DNA from: Pelargonium cotyledonis
Lineage: Eukaryota; Streptophyta; Magnoliopsida; Geraniales; Geraniaceae
Length of the DNA stretch: 29,252 nt
Assembly (NCBI GenBank): GCA_036897625.1
Contig: JAYMTA010000422.1
Coordinates: forward strand, 1 to 29,252
Reading direction: 5' to 3'
Of the stretch, positions 1 through 10,516 are shown in pieces. How positions within the stretch are numbered: position 1 is the first letter of the stretch; each line of letters starts with the position of its first letter. Made by a program: the position numbers and the translations under genes. The notes beneath the pieces are model-generated. The model made no database searches, was not told the DNA's origin, and saw only the letters and a list, made by a program, of their open reading frames with translations.

Positions 1-1
1 A

Positions 2-454
2 GGGGACCCCCGCCTCGGGAACCGCTACACCGCCAGGGGAAGGTACGCGATGCTTCCAGAAGTGCCCTTTGAGAGATTCAGAGTCGGATCTCAGTTCTTC
101 GTGTTGACCCGCCGACACGCTCGCGTCGTGGTCAAGGATCGTGCGCTGTGGAAGAAATTCAGATTGCCCTGCTACAAGATCGAGGAGTGCTACCCGGAGG
201 AGCACTATTTTCCGACTCTGTTGTCAATGGAGGACCCGGATGGGTGCAGCCACTACACGCTGACTCGGGTCAATTGGACCGGCACCACCCACGGCCACCC
301 CTACACGTACCGCCCCAAGGAGGTGTCGGCGGAGCTCATTCATCGGCTGAGGCAATCCAATTACACCAATCCTTACCTTTTTGCCAGGAAATTCTCGCCG
401 GATTGCTTGAGGCCGTTGATGGCCATTGCCGATAAGGTCATCTTGAAGGATTGA
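2..454 (+). CDS. Core-2/I-branching-type glycosyltransferase (GT14, DUF266, BC10-like), C-terminal part
   Basis: The frame is open from base 2 to a TGA at 452-454, giving the last 150 residues; the start and upstream exons lie outside the window, so the ATG at 50 is internal. Visible hallmarks of plant GT14 proteins are GNRYTARGRYAMLPEVPF followed by RFRVGSQFFVLTRRHA, then a CYPEEHYFPTLL block, a TLTRVNWT block and a YLFARKFSP block near the C-terminus. Family members are type II Golgi membrane proteins that transfer sugars to glycoproteins or wall glycans; rice BC10 affects cell-wall strength. The membrane anchor cannot be checked here. No break is seen in the visible part. The exact paralogue and acceptor substrate cannot be named. 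Confidence 0.93.
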   Translation, partial: GDPRLGNRYTARGRYAMLPEVPFERFRVGSQFFVLTRRHARVVVKDRALWKKFRLPCYKIEECYPEEHYFPTLLSMEDPDGCSHYTLTRVNWTGTTHGHPYTYRPKEVSAELIHRLRQSNYTNPYLFARKFSPDCLRPLMAIADKVILKD

Positions 455-1700
455 AATTTGTTTTCTGGTGAGTGAATTTCACTGTTCACCAGCATGTCGG
501 TGAGTACTGTAATGAATTGAGTTTAGTGGTAATAGTTTTAGCGAAATGGTAGATTGATCTAACCCCGGGAAGTTGGTGTTTTAAGAACTTTCTTAGTCAA
601 ACCTGTATTCATCTTGTTCATATTGTCATTTTTATTGACTATTATGTTTCGAATCACCATCAAATGTGACAACTTGTTTTTGTTGGGTGATTTCTTTGCA
701 TTTGCTGTAGAATTCACAATCTGATGGAACAATTTGAACTTACTTGCAGGTGAAAAATGGCTGTAGAGAGTGCAATTGTTTTTACGAATCAGGGCTTGAA
801 GATGAAGAAGAGGACACAGCACCAGCTCCACGACAAAGCCAGGCTCAATTTGGTTACAGTGAAACCCAAAAAAGGGCGGGTACTTTTTTCTAAAGCCTAA
901 AAGTGCAACTCTAATGGCTCTGGGTTGATGTTTGGTGCAACCACATTAGCATTTAGTACTAGTAAAGTAGTAAATTGAGGTAGCAGCAGCGGGAACAGCA
1001 GTACATTAGTACCGTACCGCGCCGAAGAAGTAGACTTTGTCCTTTTGTTTCTGTAACCTCTGCTCGCAATTCGCATACGATGTGTGTATATATAATATTC
1101 TACTAGTAATGGGCCGGGCCCAGAACATGGGCCGAATTGAAGCCCAATTATTTAGTTCAAACATGAACAGCTTGATCTTAGCTGGTCATCACTTGGTGGC
1201 CGATTGGGAATCCAAGGGAAAAGAAGAGACTAGTACTAGTATCAAAATGAATGTTCAGATCTCTATTTAGTACAATTCAATACAATTGTTGATTTAACAC
1301 TTAGTATTATTTTAACATCATCAATCGTGGCTGTTAGTGTATTTGTTGCTACTTGCGAATGGATCTCACAGCTAAATGTTTATAATTAGGGACCATAAGA
1401 AGAACGGTAGTATTTTTTTAATAAAGAAAACAAACAAAGTGGTGGTGGGTCGCCAAAACCCCAACTCACCAAACTAGACTACATTCTGGGGTGTGTGTCT
1501 CCATGGAACGTTCCTCAACATGTTAATTAAATCTATCAATTTAATTTGAGGTGCACCGTCGATTCTTGCAACCAGATTTAAAAAAGTTATTTTCAACGAA
1601 TAATCACGGACACAGGGACCAGCACGGGCGCACAGCACAGTGCCTCCAAAACTGAAACTGGTCATTTGGGTCATAACCCGTAATACGATATGAAGTTAAG
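455..1700. other. 3' flank of the glycosyltransferase gene and intergenic DNA; probable 3'-UTR intron 468-749
   Basis: After the stop, a donor-like G|GTGAGT at 468 and a pyrimidine-rich acceptor ending TTGCAG at 749 suggest an intron in the 3' UTR. The short open frames here carry no family signature. At 1109-1147 several GGGCC/GCCCA words cluster (gggccgggcccag, then tgggcc and agccca), which resemble site II promoter words, but no gene could be tied to them. The rest is AT-rich with no recognised gene. Confidence 0.5.
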
Positions 1701-1714
1701 TGAATTTGAGTTCA

Positions 1715-2185
1715 GCTTTAAAGGATTTGTGTCGTGTTCGTGTATAATTTTTTAATATGTTTTGATAATCGTATCGGGTTTGTGTTGAATCTGCGTAATC
1801 CGTTTAACTAAACAGACCCTTATTTTGTCATTTTACCGTCTATTATTAAACTCTTTTAAGGGCATGATTGTAATTTTAAGATAATAACTCTAATTCAAAG
1901 TCATTGAAATAGATAATCGGGTTAACAATAGTTGAGTCGTGTCAATCCAAACCCTTTCATGTAATCATGTCGTGTCGTGTCGGGTCAACACAAATCCGAT
2001 TATTAAATGTGTCTGCCGTGTCGTATCGTGTCAAACCGCTTGTAAACAAGTCGTGTTCGTGTCGTGTAATTCAACCTGTTTGATAAACAGGTCAGGTCCA
2101 TGTTGATTCATTTAACAGCATACTAAATTTTTAACATGACACGAATACGACTCGCTCGAACACGAATTATCACCCGTCCAAAACG
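1715..2185. repeat. GTGTCGTG-rich inverted-repeat element, transposon-like
   Basis: About 470 bases are dense in gtgtcgtgt, gtcgtgttcgtgt and cgggtcaacac words on the left and middle, with their complements (acacgaatacgac, cgaacacgaatt) at the right end. The left block gtgtcgtgttcgtgt at about 1727 is matched in inverse by the block at about 2138-2168, so the region is roughly palindromic. It also holds short hairpins such as cgcttgtaaacaagtcg and cctgtttgataaacagg. No protein is encoded. I read it as a non-autonomous interspersed element of a type scattered in plant genomes; exact ends, target-site duplication and class are not resolved. Confidence 0.5.
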
Positions 2186-2451
2186 ATCAATCGATTGCAC
2201 CAAAACGCGATGCGTAGGATCTTACCCCGTTTTACTGTTACAGCTTGTTTACCTACTGACCGCGGGTTGAAAATTTGAAACACGAAACAAAGCAGAGCAC
2301 TAACGGTGACGGTAACGGTGGTATTGTGTTATCAACAAAAAGTGAAACCGAGAACCTCCGTTTGTGGTTTCTACATTCATTTCCCATTTCATTTGCTGCA
2401 GATTTGATTTTCAAGTTTCAACACGATACGAGCGTTCATTACTGTTGAACA

Positions 2452-5365
2452 ATGGCGACGACGGTGGTGGCGCTAGTGCTGTTTGCGGCGGCGATGGCAA
2501 TGGGAGCGGAGGCTGTCAATACGAACAAGGTGTACCAGCCGTGCGCCGATACCAAGATCCAGAGGTCCGACGGGTTCACATTTGGGATTGCGTTCTCTTC
2601 TAGGAACTCTTTTTACTTGAACCAGTCCCAGCAGCTCTCCCCCTGCGACCGCCGCCTCTCGCTTGCCTCCTTGAACTCCCAGCTTGCTCTCTTCAGGCCC
2701 AAAGTTGACGAGATCTCCCTCCTCTCCATCAACACCTCCAGTTTCTTCCCGGTACCTCAACTGTTCTCTAATCTCTGTTCCTCTTTCTATAGATTTGATG
2801 ATTGAAATAGATTAGGGCTTTTTTCGGTTGCTGATGACTATTTTGACCAATATTATATGGCTATTTTTCAAAATGCTTGTTTAGAATTTTAAATTATATT
2901 GCTAGAAGCACACCAATGTAGGATTGTTCTGCTTGATTTTGGTGCGACCTGACAATAATTGAAATTAAGAATAACAGCTGATTTTGAGGCGTTTGCTGCT
3001 AATTATTGAGTGAGGGCTATCGAAGAGTATACTCAGTAATTATTGTTATTTGGCATTGTTTTTCAAATATCAGTGTTGGTGCAATGGTTGATTATTTGCA
3101 AAGGTTAATCGTGCATATGTCTTGGTTACTAAGAAAATAAATGATCTAGTAGAACTTTCTTGTGCCTTGTGCGTGGGTGTCTTATCTCCCTTGTCTGTCT
3201 GCAAAAGAGATTTCTGTAATCAAATAGGTGGGGAGATTTGTGAGAGTCAAGAATGGCTTTTCTGCAATGGACTAGGATGGCAAGTTCCAACTATCATCTT
3301 ATTTTGAAAATACAATAATGCATGTGATCAAATGTTACCCAACTGTTTCTAACAAATTTCTCATCAGAGTATGCTGTTTTACTCTAGCTATAGTGTTCTG
3401 CTGATCGAATCTCGTGTCCTTGCATAGTGAGTGTTTTCTTAGGTCTTACGGATAATGATAAACTTGTCCCAAAAAAAGTATCCACTTTTCCTTCTATTGC
3501 AAAAGGAAACAATGATAAGTTAGTGTTTATTTTCTTATATACTTCTCATGCTATAATATTTAAGAACCCAATGAATTTCATTTTTAGAAGAAATTATTGT
3601 TGGCTATCTCTCCACATTCCTTTTTTTAATGATGCATTTATATTGTGTTTATTAGGCAGGACTTTATGTAAATTATATGCACTAATATAGAAAATATATA
3701 ACCACTAAAAAAAATAGAAAATATATAATATTTATCTATTATTACCGAACTTATTTTTAGTGTATCGCTTCAATGATTTTAAAAAATTGGCTTTTTGCTG
3801 TACTCCTGCCGTGTTGTGTCCTGTATCTCATATCTGTATGACACTATCTATGCGACATAGGGTGGAAACTCATTAGGGACAGGTGAAGAATTATTTATTG
3901 GCTTGACTTGTATGTATTGAACCATCCATTCTAAGCCAATTTTCTTTTACCCTAGGTTTCTCTTTCTTCTTAGGATTCCTTTGATCTTTTCTTCCTCTAT
4001 TCTTGAAATTAGGTAGAATGTCTCCTCAGAAATGGGGGATGCCATCTGACTAGAGACTTAACAATAATAGAAAAATTAAAATTGGTTGTGGGATATACTA
4101 ACTCCAGTTTATTACCTACTGCGGTTGTTGATTAGGATCAATGCTGCGGTTGTTGATTAGCATCAATAAGATAATGTGATGTGATGGATGACAGACCTGA
4201 ATGGAATATATGGATTTAAAGCTTAAGCTGCTTAAGCACACTAAATGACGAGTGGCTAGTTAACTGCTTTCTGAATCTGTAACCCACTCTATGCTCTTCC
4301 AATTTGTGAATAAATTTGTAGTAGAAATGAAACATACAGGATGTGCACATGTGTGAAGATTCATTTAAAGAATGTGGAATCTAATCTGAACTAAGATATC
4401 AAAGGCTTGTTGAAAATACTTAGTTACTGAACATCAGGGAAGAAAAAATGACGTGGAATTAAAATTGGAGGGAGTACCTTGATGCTCTCACCCATGGATT
4501 ACCACATGTCCAACAATTTTCTTCTTGACAGGTGCCATCCTACTTCTCCATATATATTACCATTCAATGTCTTCATAATTCACTTAAATTTTTTTCTTGT
4601 GTCATTGTAATTAAGCATGCACTTTAAACTTTAAAGTATGGTGCAATTGTGGGCATCTACTCAATGAATTTTTGTGTACCGTGCAGTGTATGTCCTCACT
4701 GACTTGTGCTGTTTCTAGGTAGTTCTGTATTTGCCATGTTGGCATTCATGTATTATCTTGTGTGCTTTCTGTTTTTCTGTCTATGCAACATAAATTAGAA
4801 GGTGAAATACAAATTTGTTCATTTAAAATTTTATGTACGACAGGATTCTTATGGTGGGTACATGGTTGCATTTGCTGGGCGGAAATATGCTGCCAGGTCT
4901 CCCCCTGCATTCGTTGCAAACAGCACTTACACTGTAACTAGTTTTACTCTGGTAAGAAGACAAAATGGATTGATCTTCATAGACTTATTGTTTCCTCAGT
5001 TACCTCAGTTACCTCATTTAGGAAGATGGACATTGTTGAAATAGGTACTTGAGTTTCAGAAGGGTAGACTGCAGAACCTGTATTGGAAGAGAGATGGATG
5101 TGCGTCGTGCTCTGGCACTGGCAGTAAGTCTAATTTTGTTTGCCTCAACAAACAAGACTGTGCCATCAGAACATCTAGCTGTAAGAACCGAGGGGGCTCT
5201 GTTGACTGCAGTCTTGGAATACAGCTAGCTTTTTCCGGCACAGATAAGCACTTTTCAGTACTCAATTCGTGGTATGAAGTGGAAAACCTGAGGCAATACT
5301 CCCTCTATGGCTTGTATTCAAATTTGAAGTCTTCTCTTACTGATCAGTACAACAGCTTCTTCTAG
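2452..5365 (+). CDS. Expp1-like secreted cysteine-containing protein
   Basis: Three exons, 2452-2751, 4844-4951 and 5045-5365, all phase 0 with GT..AG introns, encode 242 residues ending in TAG. Residues 1-21 form a hydrophobic, Ala-rich signal peptide (start MATTVVALVLF, probable cleavage near AEA-V). The mature part has eight cysteines (31, 65, 155, 158, 169, 175, 182, 191), an even number fitting disulfides, and three N-glycosylation sequons (N57, N94, N126). Blocks PCADTKIQRSDGFTFGIAF and DSYGGYMVAFAGRKYAARS match what I recall of plant 'Expp1 protein' (Arabidopsis At3g44150). Its biochemical role is not established, and I infer only secretion. The first ATG gives the signal peptide directly and is preceded by favourable aaca. 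It is convergent with the P39-like gene, its recalled neighbour in Arabidopsis. Confidence 0.9.
2752..4843 (+). other. Expp1-like gene intron 1 (2.1 kb)
   Basis: Donor CCG|GTACCT and acceptor ACGACAG|GAT keep phase 0. The intron is AT-rich. Apart from a 25-base tandem duplication at 4119-4168, I see no gene or element in it; its open frames (for example 3122-3307 and 3427-3690) lack any family signature. Confidence 0.75.
4119..4168. repeat. 25-bp tandem duplication in Expp1-like intron 1
   Basis: Two adjacent copies beginning ctgcggttgttgattag lie at 4119-4143 and 4144-4168. They differ at one base (ggatcaat versus gcatcaat) plus the terminal position, so the duplication is recent. No function is implied. 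Confidence 0.85.
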
Positions 5366-6037
5366 ATGTGTGGATTGTAGCTATTCATGACGATTTTGTA
5401 ATTTTGTTAACTGATCGACCATCATATTTCAGTGTTTGATCTATGACATTCATTTACCATTAAACTAAAGATCATTCCCAGTCCTCTGGATCCTGAAAGT
5501 CTAGTTTAAACTTTTATTTTACACACTTCTAGGAATATCAAAGACAAAAGTTACACAATTGTCTCTTAAACATCGTAAAAAATGATTGATTATAATGTAA
5601 TGTGATTCTGATTTGTTATAAAAAGATATAACAATAAATAAAATCTATATTCAATAAACAGTAACAGATCTGTTGCTGACTCTAGACTATGACAAACTAC
5701 CCAAAGTGGGATACAAAAATACACAATTCAAAAATAAATCACAACATATAGGTAACTATATTCCATTTATGGGTTATAAAGTTTCCAAAGAAAAAGTATA
5801 TGCAGCAAAAAATATGCCCTACAAAAAATGATTGTGATTCTTGCTTGAATGCAACATATGAATTATCTAGAGCGCAGAAACTTGAACATATTTTTAACAC
5901 TGGTCCTCTCTCGTGTTTCCAAGCGGATGGCATGTCATACTTACAATGGAAAGTTGGAAACAGCCATTGCTGCCACGACGTCTTCTCCAAATAACCACAA
6001 GAAACATGAGACAACGAAAGCTCTGCATTGTTGATGT
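5366..6037. other. Intergenic region between convergent Expp1-like and P39-like genes
   Basis: These 672 bases hold the two 3' untranslated regions. Both strands are AT-rich. The open frames at 5739-6034 overlap one another on both strands and show no recognisable protein. Nothing else was seen. Confidence 0.7.
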
Positions 6038-9000
6038 TTATGAAGCAACCTCACCACTGTACCAATGATAGGAAATTTTGTGAAATGAATTCATTGCGTG
6101 AACAAACTGAAAATGACCCCATGGAGACTTAAAGCGGAGAATGTATCCAAGTCCAACTCCAGATCCTGGTTTACCATGCCTTAGCGCTGGATTTCCTGAA
6201 ACTCTCAAATCAAACAAGTTATTAGATAGTAAGTATAAAGACATCACAAAAATAATGAGAATGATGCAGCAAAGTGAAATTCTATATGGATAAAATAAAA
6301 TATATACAAAAAAAACACATGCGGAGGAGGAAAAGGGAACTGATGGTTGACTACTGACGTGGTTAAGTAGATATGTCCGCGTGAAGGCCATTTGTGGAAG
6401 ACAACCAGGTATACTTGGTTGCATTCAGGACATAAAACCACACATTTGTGATTGGTATACATGAAGTTTCCAGATCACTCTAGCTAGCAACTACGTAACT
6501 ACCAAACCAGCAATATTCACATTGTATAAACCTCTTAAGCGCTAACTTTAATATACTTGATTTCAATCTAATAAAAGAGGGTATAATTTTAGGCCAATGA
6601 AATGCTTTTGCCTTTATTTGTCACCATTCCACTGTTCCCATCTATTTCTCTTCTCAATCTTCTAATATAAATTTCCTGTTAAACCACCTCTTTCAATCTT
6701 TACCATGTTTTGAGAGTTGCGCCTTTAGTAACTAACAAACCAACTCCAGAACTGAACACGTCAATTATGTTATGACAATTCCAACATTTCTAAACCACTA
6801 CATGTTTAGATGTTTTTTATTTTTATTTTTTATCAGCACATGTTTAGATGGTTAAAAGATTAAGAAGTAATTGGGCTCTTGGTATGTGACTAAATATGGG
6901 GTAATTGCTTGTAAGAATATCTCTAATTATTCAAATTACTGCAAAGGTAAAATGAAAATTCAATTGACAAACAATCAATTCCTGGCCAAAGGAAAGGAAT
7001 TAAACTCACCAGGTACATGCTGAGCAGAACCCAAGTCAGTCCCACAGTCAAAGAAAACGGCACCATCCAACATCTTGTTCTGATTACAATTAGTAAAGCT
7101 ATCAAAGAATGTGATAGTTGTTGGAATCATCACAACTCAATAGTAAGCTCAGGATGGGAAAAAAGGAACTAGTGACTCATAACATGTAAAATGGTAATGA
7201 AATTGTAACCAGCTTTATATTTATTTATTGTACGATGTGCTACTAACAGAGCATTCAGAAGCTAACATCTATTTACCAAAAGATTATCAAAAACTTCCAA
7301 ATGATCTTTGTTTTATGTTCTTAATTCTTATCATATATCATACTATAGAATACACCAAAACTCAACTTGAAGCACATGTGCAGTGCATACAGAGATGAGA
7401 AAGGATCAACTGCGGTAAAAACTAGAAAATTTCAGAGGAATCAGATAACACTCAATGCAACATCTAATGAAAAGAAGTTTTCAGAACCTGAGGTACCAAA
7501 TCAATTGAAAAGGCCATTACGTACCAAAGGAAAGGTCAATTCACTATTAGCAACCAAGCATGATCTACCAGATCCAACTGCACCCTCACCATACCCTCGA
7601 ACACTGCCAAGACCTCCAATTGCAAATGCTTGATAAGGAGCCATGTCCCCTACAATGGAACCACCTGTGACACTATCAAAGGAAAAGTTAAGACTGATTC
7701 AACTTATACAAGTTCCAAACTTAAGTTGATATTTACTAATCCAAGTGAAATCATACTATCTTCTCACAGTAAAATGAAGCCTTCATGGCTTCTAGAAACC
7801 CTCTTGTAGTAAATTCATTTGTTTCTCTCAATTCCAAAGCATGGATCTCTAAGCTTTTTATTCCCTTTGCCTCATTTACAATCACTAACAGATGGTATCT
7901 ATACATCCTCTTAAGACTTCCAAGTTCGAAATGATTTAAAGCAGTCTACCACATCTATATCTAACATCTCTCACGTGCCTCATTTAAGCATCTTCTGTCA
8001 AAATTTAAATGCCTCCCTTTCACTCCCTTGATGTCGCCACCTTCTCATTATTCTCATCATTACTCTTCCTGATTCTACTTATCACCTTTAGTACTTGCAT
8101 AAACAAATAAGTTGAGTCTATTGAAGAAACCAAAGAAAATATTACTACCTTGTCAAGAGTAATGCTGGCCCGAGTTTAACTCCATTTGATGCAACAAATT
8201 TGAACCTATTGAAAATCGGCCATGTGGATATACCTGGAACTGGAATCCCTTGTTCAATTTGCACAGTAAACTAAATGGAAGACAGAGATATGGTGAGTAA
8301 CATATGGCTAGGAACTCAAGATATTTGTGTTCAAGTTAATGATATGTTTTAGATAAACAAGTAAAGATATATTACATGAGAAAATCTGTGATCATTTTGT
8401 TTTTCAAGTCGAGATTCTTGCCGTAAAATTATCATATTGTCATGGGGATTGCCACTGCATAACACAATTTACAGACCATTAGTAATCATACTATCCAAAG
8501 TATTGAAACAGAGCAAACCTGAATTACCTCCAAGTAATCGGGAAGCCATCGAGATCTCTGTTTATGGACCTCCCATCATCTGAAACTGGACGAATATGCT
8601 GCATGTTTCACATAATTAGTTCCATTACCAAGATAACTGCAGAAAGTCCTAAAAAGAAAACAGATGAAGATAGACACAAATCTTGAATTAGGCAAGAAAT
8701 TCCAACCTCAAACTTTATACTGGCTCTGCTGCTCCAGTTGGAACTTGCAGGCTCATTCAGATCCAAGCCCACTGAAAATCGGGACAAATTCACACCTACA
8801 CTCCCTGAACTGGAGAAATCGTCCATGGGCATACCATGGACTCCCAATTCTGGTGAAACGGAATGCTGGGCACAAACAATATAAAAATATCAGATTAAGC
8901 ATGATTGTTCATAATCATAATTTTAGCTCACATTTGGAATTGATGTCTTCAAATCAATCAAAATATTCAGCCGTGCCTATTAGATAATAACAACAGCAAA

Positions 9001-10047
9001 GGAGAAGATACAAACCTGAAGGACAAAAGGCTTTTGAGCAAGCCATTTGGGTCTTGGCGTCCGATAAACTAATGAAACATTTGAATCGTATAGCCCCTTA
9101 TCCCACGAGACGTCAAGCTTGTCACTCCCACCAGATAAGTCTGTGTGTTTTATACAAAGACTGCAATACAAAAATCAAATTAGTGACAGCTCAGTTGCAC
9201 TAATTCTCTGTTTGGTCCAATTGAACGAGTCATTTTGTTCATTGATCCTCCAAAAACAAAGAGAAGAACTTGAGCAAGCATATAGGATACATGATGAAGA
9301 GAATTTTCCATGTTTTTCTCTCGGTTTGCTTTTAAACGGGAAAACATGATCAAAACATAGCATTTCACTCATAAACATTCGTTTTCTGAAAACCTAACCT
9401 AAATTCAGAAGGAAAAAAAAATGGAAACTTTATTCCAAAGCTTCTTTGCAATCAGTAAATGGAAAGCTTATGAATCAAAGTAACACTCACTGAAAAGCTC
9501 TAGTTATATTCTTTTCCTACAGTTCTCCCAGTACCAAAAAAAAAAAAAAACAGGTACTTAAAAATGAAAACCCAAAGACCAGGCACACAGTTGTCACATT
9601 GAAAAAATCAACAGTAAGCCAAAACACATACCTCCCAATAATCAGTGAAAGGGGACCGCCAGTATTCCTGCTAGAAAGAGTGAAAGACCGATTACTCAGC
9701 TACATATTGCAAAACAACCAAGAGAAAACACACCCACGTACAGACAGAGATTGGAAAAGTAAAAACACCTGAAAGGAGGGAGCATCAGAGCAGCACAGAG
9801 CTTGTGCATGAAATCAACATTGACATCAATCTTGGCTGCTCGTTTACACACAGCACAATAAAATATCAGAATAGCCCACATTCATCGTCATCGTCAATAG
9901 GGTAACAAATGCGAGAATCAGGAATAGACCCATTAGTGTCAAAACGATTATCAATCACAGTTATCAGAGGAAAGGAAATTGAAGATATCTAAGAGAGCGA
10001 AGAAAGGAGAGACCTTTGCCGGCATGGACGCTCTTCTGAGCTCCCAT
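6038..10047 (-). CDS. Omp85-family beta-barrel protein of the plastid outer envelope, P39-like (POTRA-less OEP80 relative)
   Basis: Eleven exons on the minus strand: 10014-10047, 9769-9835, 9632-9667, 9016-9160, 8707-8865, 8528-8598, 8376-8454, 8149-8270, 7525-7672, 7010-7079 and 6038-6195 (1089 nt, 362 residues). All introns are GT..AG and phases join exactly. The start MGAQKSVHAGK and the block AKIDVNVDFMHKLCAALMLPP match Arabidopsis P39 (At3g44160) as I recall it. GGLGSVRGYGEGAVGSG near residue 270 contains the VRGY motif of the Omp85 L6 loop that lies inside the barrel. No N-terminal POTRA domains are present, as in P39 and P36, truncated relatives of OEP80. The role of P39 is unsettled; OEP80 inserts barrel proteins into the outer envelope. 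The last 25 residues (about 338-362) diverge from the usual C-terminal strand. Two out-of-frame ATGs lie 26 and 16 bases upstream of the start. Confidence 0.93.
6196..7009 (-). other. P39-like gene, last intron (814 bp)
   Basis: This is the longest intron of the gene. On the minus strand it runs from GTGAGT at 7009-7004 to TTTCAG at 6196. It contains a 13-base direct repeat acatgtttagatg near 6800 and 6838 on the plus strand and otherwise nothing recognisable. Confidence 0.75.
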
Positions 10048-10442
10048 CTTGGCAGTGTTGCATAATCAAACATGAATCGGAGCAGCTTCCACTGCAGATT
10101 TTAGAATTGAGGCCGCACAGCACAGAAACAGATAGACTGAGGTCGAGTGGTCTGTTTTGTGCTTTGCGTGCGAGCCAGAGGCCTCTTTTGCTTCTTCACT
10201 AGGCTCTCCTACACGTGGGTACTGACATTTGGTGTTCCTTTTTCTCGTTTTTTTTATAGGGAAAAAAAAAATTCAAAAGACAGAAGCAAATTTAAATCCA
10301 TAATTTCAAGATTGAGTTTTTATAAGGAATCACTAGAAGCCCAATAGATCTTTTACCTGCATCACCAAGCCCAATAAATCTACATGAAGTTTGATGTATC
10401 ACAGGCCCGTTGATTTAAATAGAGAAAAATAGATGTTCGAGC
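10048..10442. promoter_or_regulatory. Shared head-to-head promoter region between the P39-like gene and U1 snRNA gene
   Basis: The P39-like start codon and the U1 5' end face away from each other 470 bases apart. Three RGCCCR words lie here: agccca at 10338-10343, agccca at 10368-10373 and ggcccg at 10404-10409. Read on the minus strand the first two are TGGGCT, the site II word bound by TCP factors and common upstream of plant housekeeping genes. Read on the plus strand all three fit RGCCCR, the extra element known upstream of monocot Pol II snRNA genes. Which gene they serve is not decided by sequence. Confidence 0.5.
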
Positions 10443-10453
10443 GTCCCACATAG
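10443..10453 (+). promoter_or_regulatory. Upstream sequence element (USE) of the U1 snRNA gene
   Basis: The sequence gtcccacatag matches the plant snRNA USE consensus RTCCCACATCG at 10 of 11 positions. It sits 33 bases before the TATA box, the spacing known to specify Pol II rather than Pol III transcription of plant snRNA genes. Confidence 0.88.
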
Positions 10454-10486
10454 GATATAAATGAAGAGAACATGCAAAGTACACAT

Positions 10487-10494
10487 TATAAATA
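10487..10494 (+). promoter_or_regulatory. TATA box of the U1 snRNA gene
   Basis: The sequence tataaata lies 30 bases upstream of the inferred U1 5' end and 33 bases after the USE, which is the canonical geometry for plant Pol II snRNA promoters. Confidence 0.85.
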
Positions 10495-10516
10495 ATAACC
10501 AGAAATGAGGTGATAA

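Noticed and set aside
2301..2320. Two AACGG words upstream of the Expp1-like gene as cell-cycle MSA elements
   Set aside because: Only the AACGG core matches; flanking bases do not fit the full MSA consensus.
2473..2760. 95-codon minus-strand open frame
   Set aside because: It is the shadow of exon 1 of the Expp1-like gene, whose plus-strand frame has a signal peptide and family motifs.
6196..6424. Upstream part of a 128-codon minus-strand open frame ending at 6038
   Set aside because: Only 6038-6195 is coding (last exon of the P39-like gene); the rest is intron read through an acceptor TTTCAG.
8664..8987. 107-codon plus-strand open frame
   Set aside because: It is antisense to the fifth exon of the P39-like gene, whose minus-strand reading is clearly the conserved protein.
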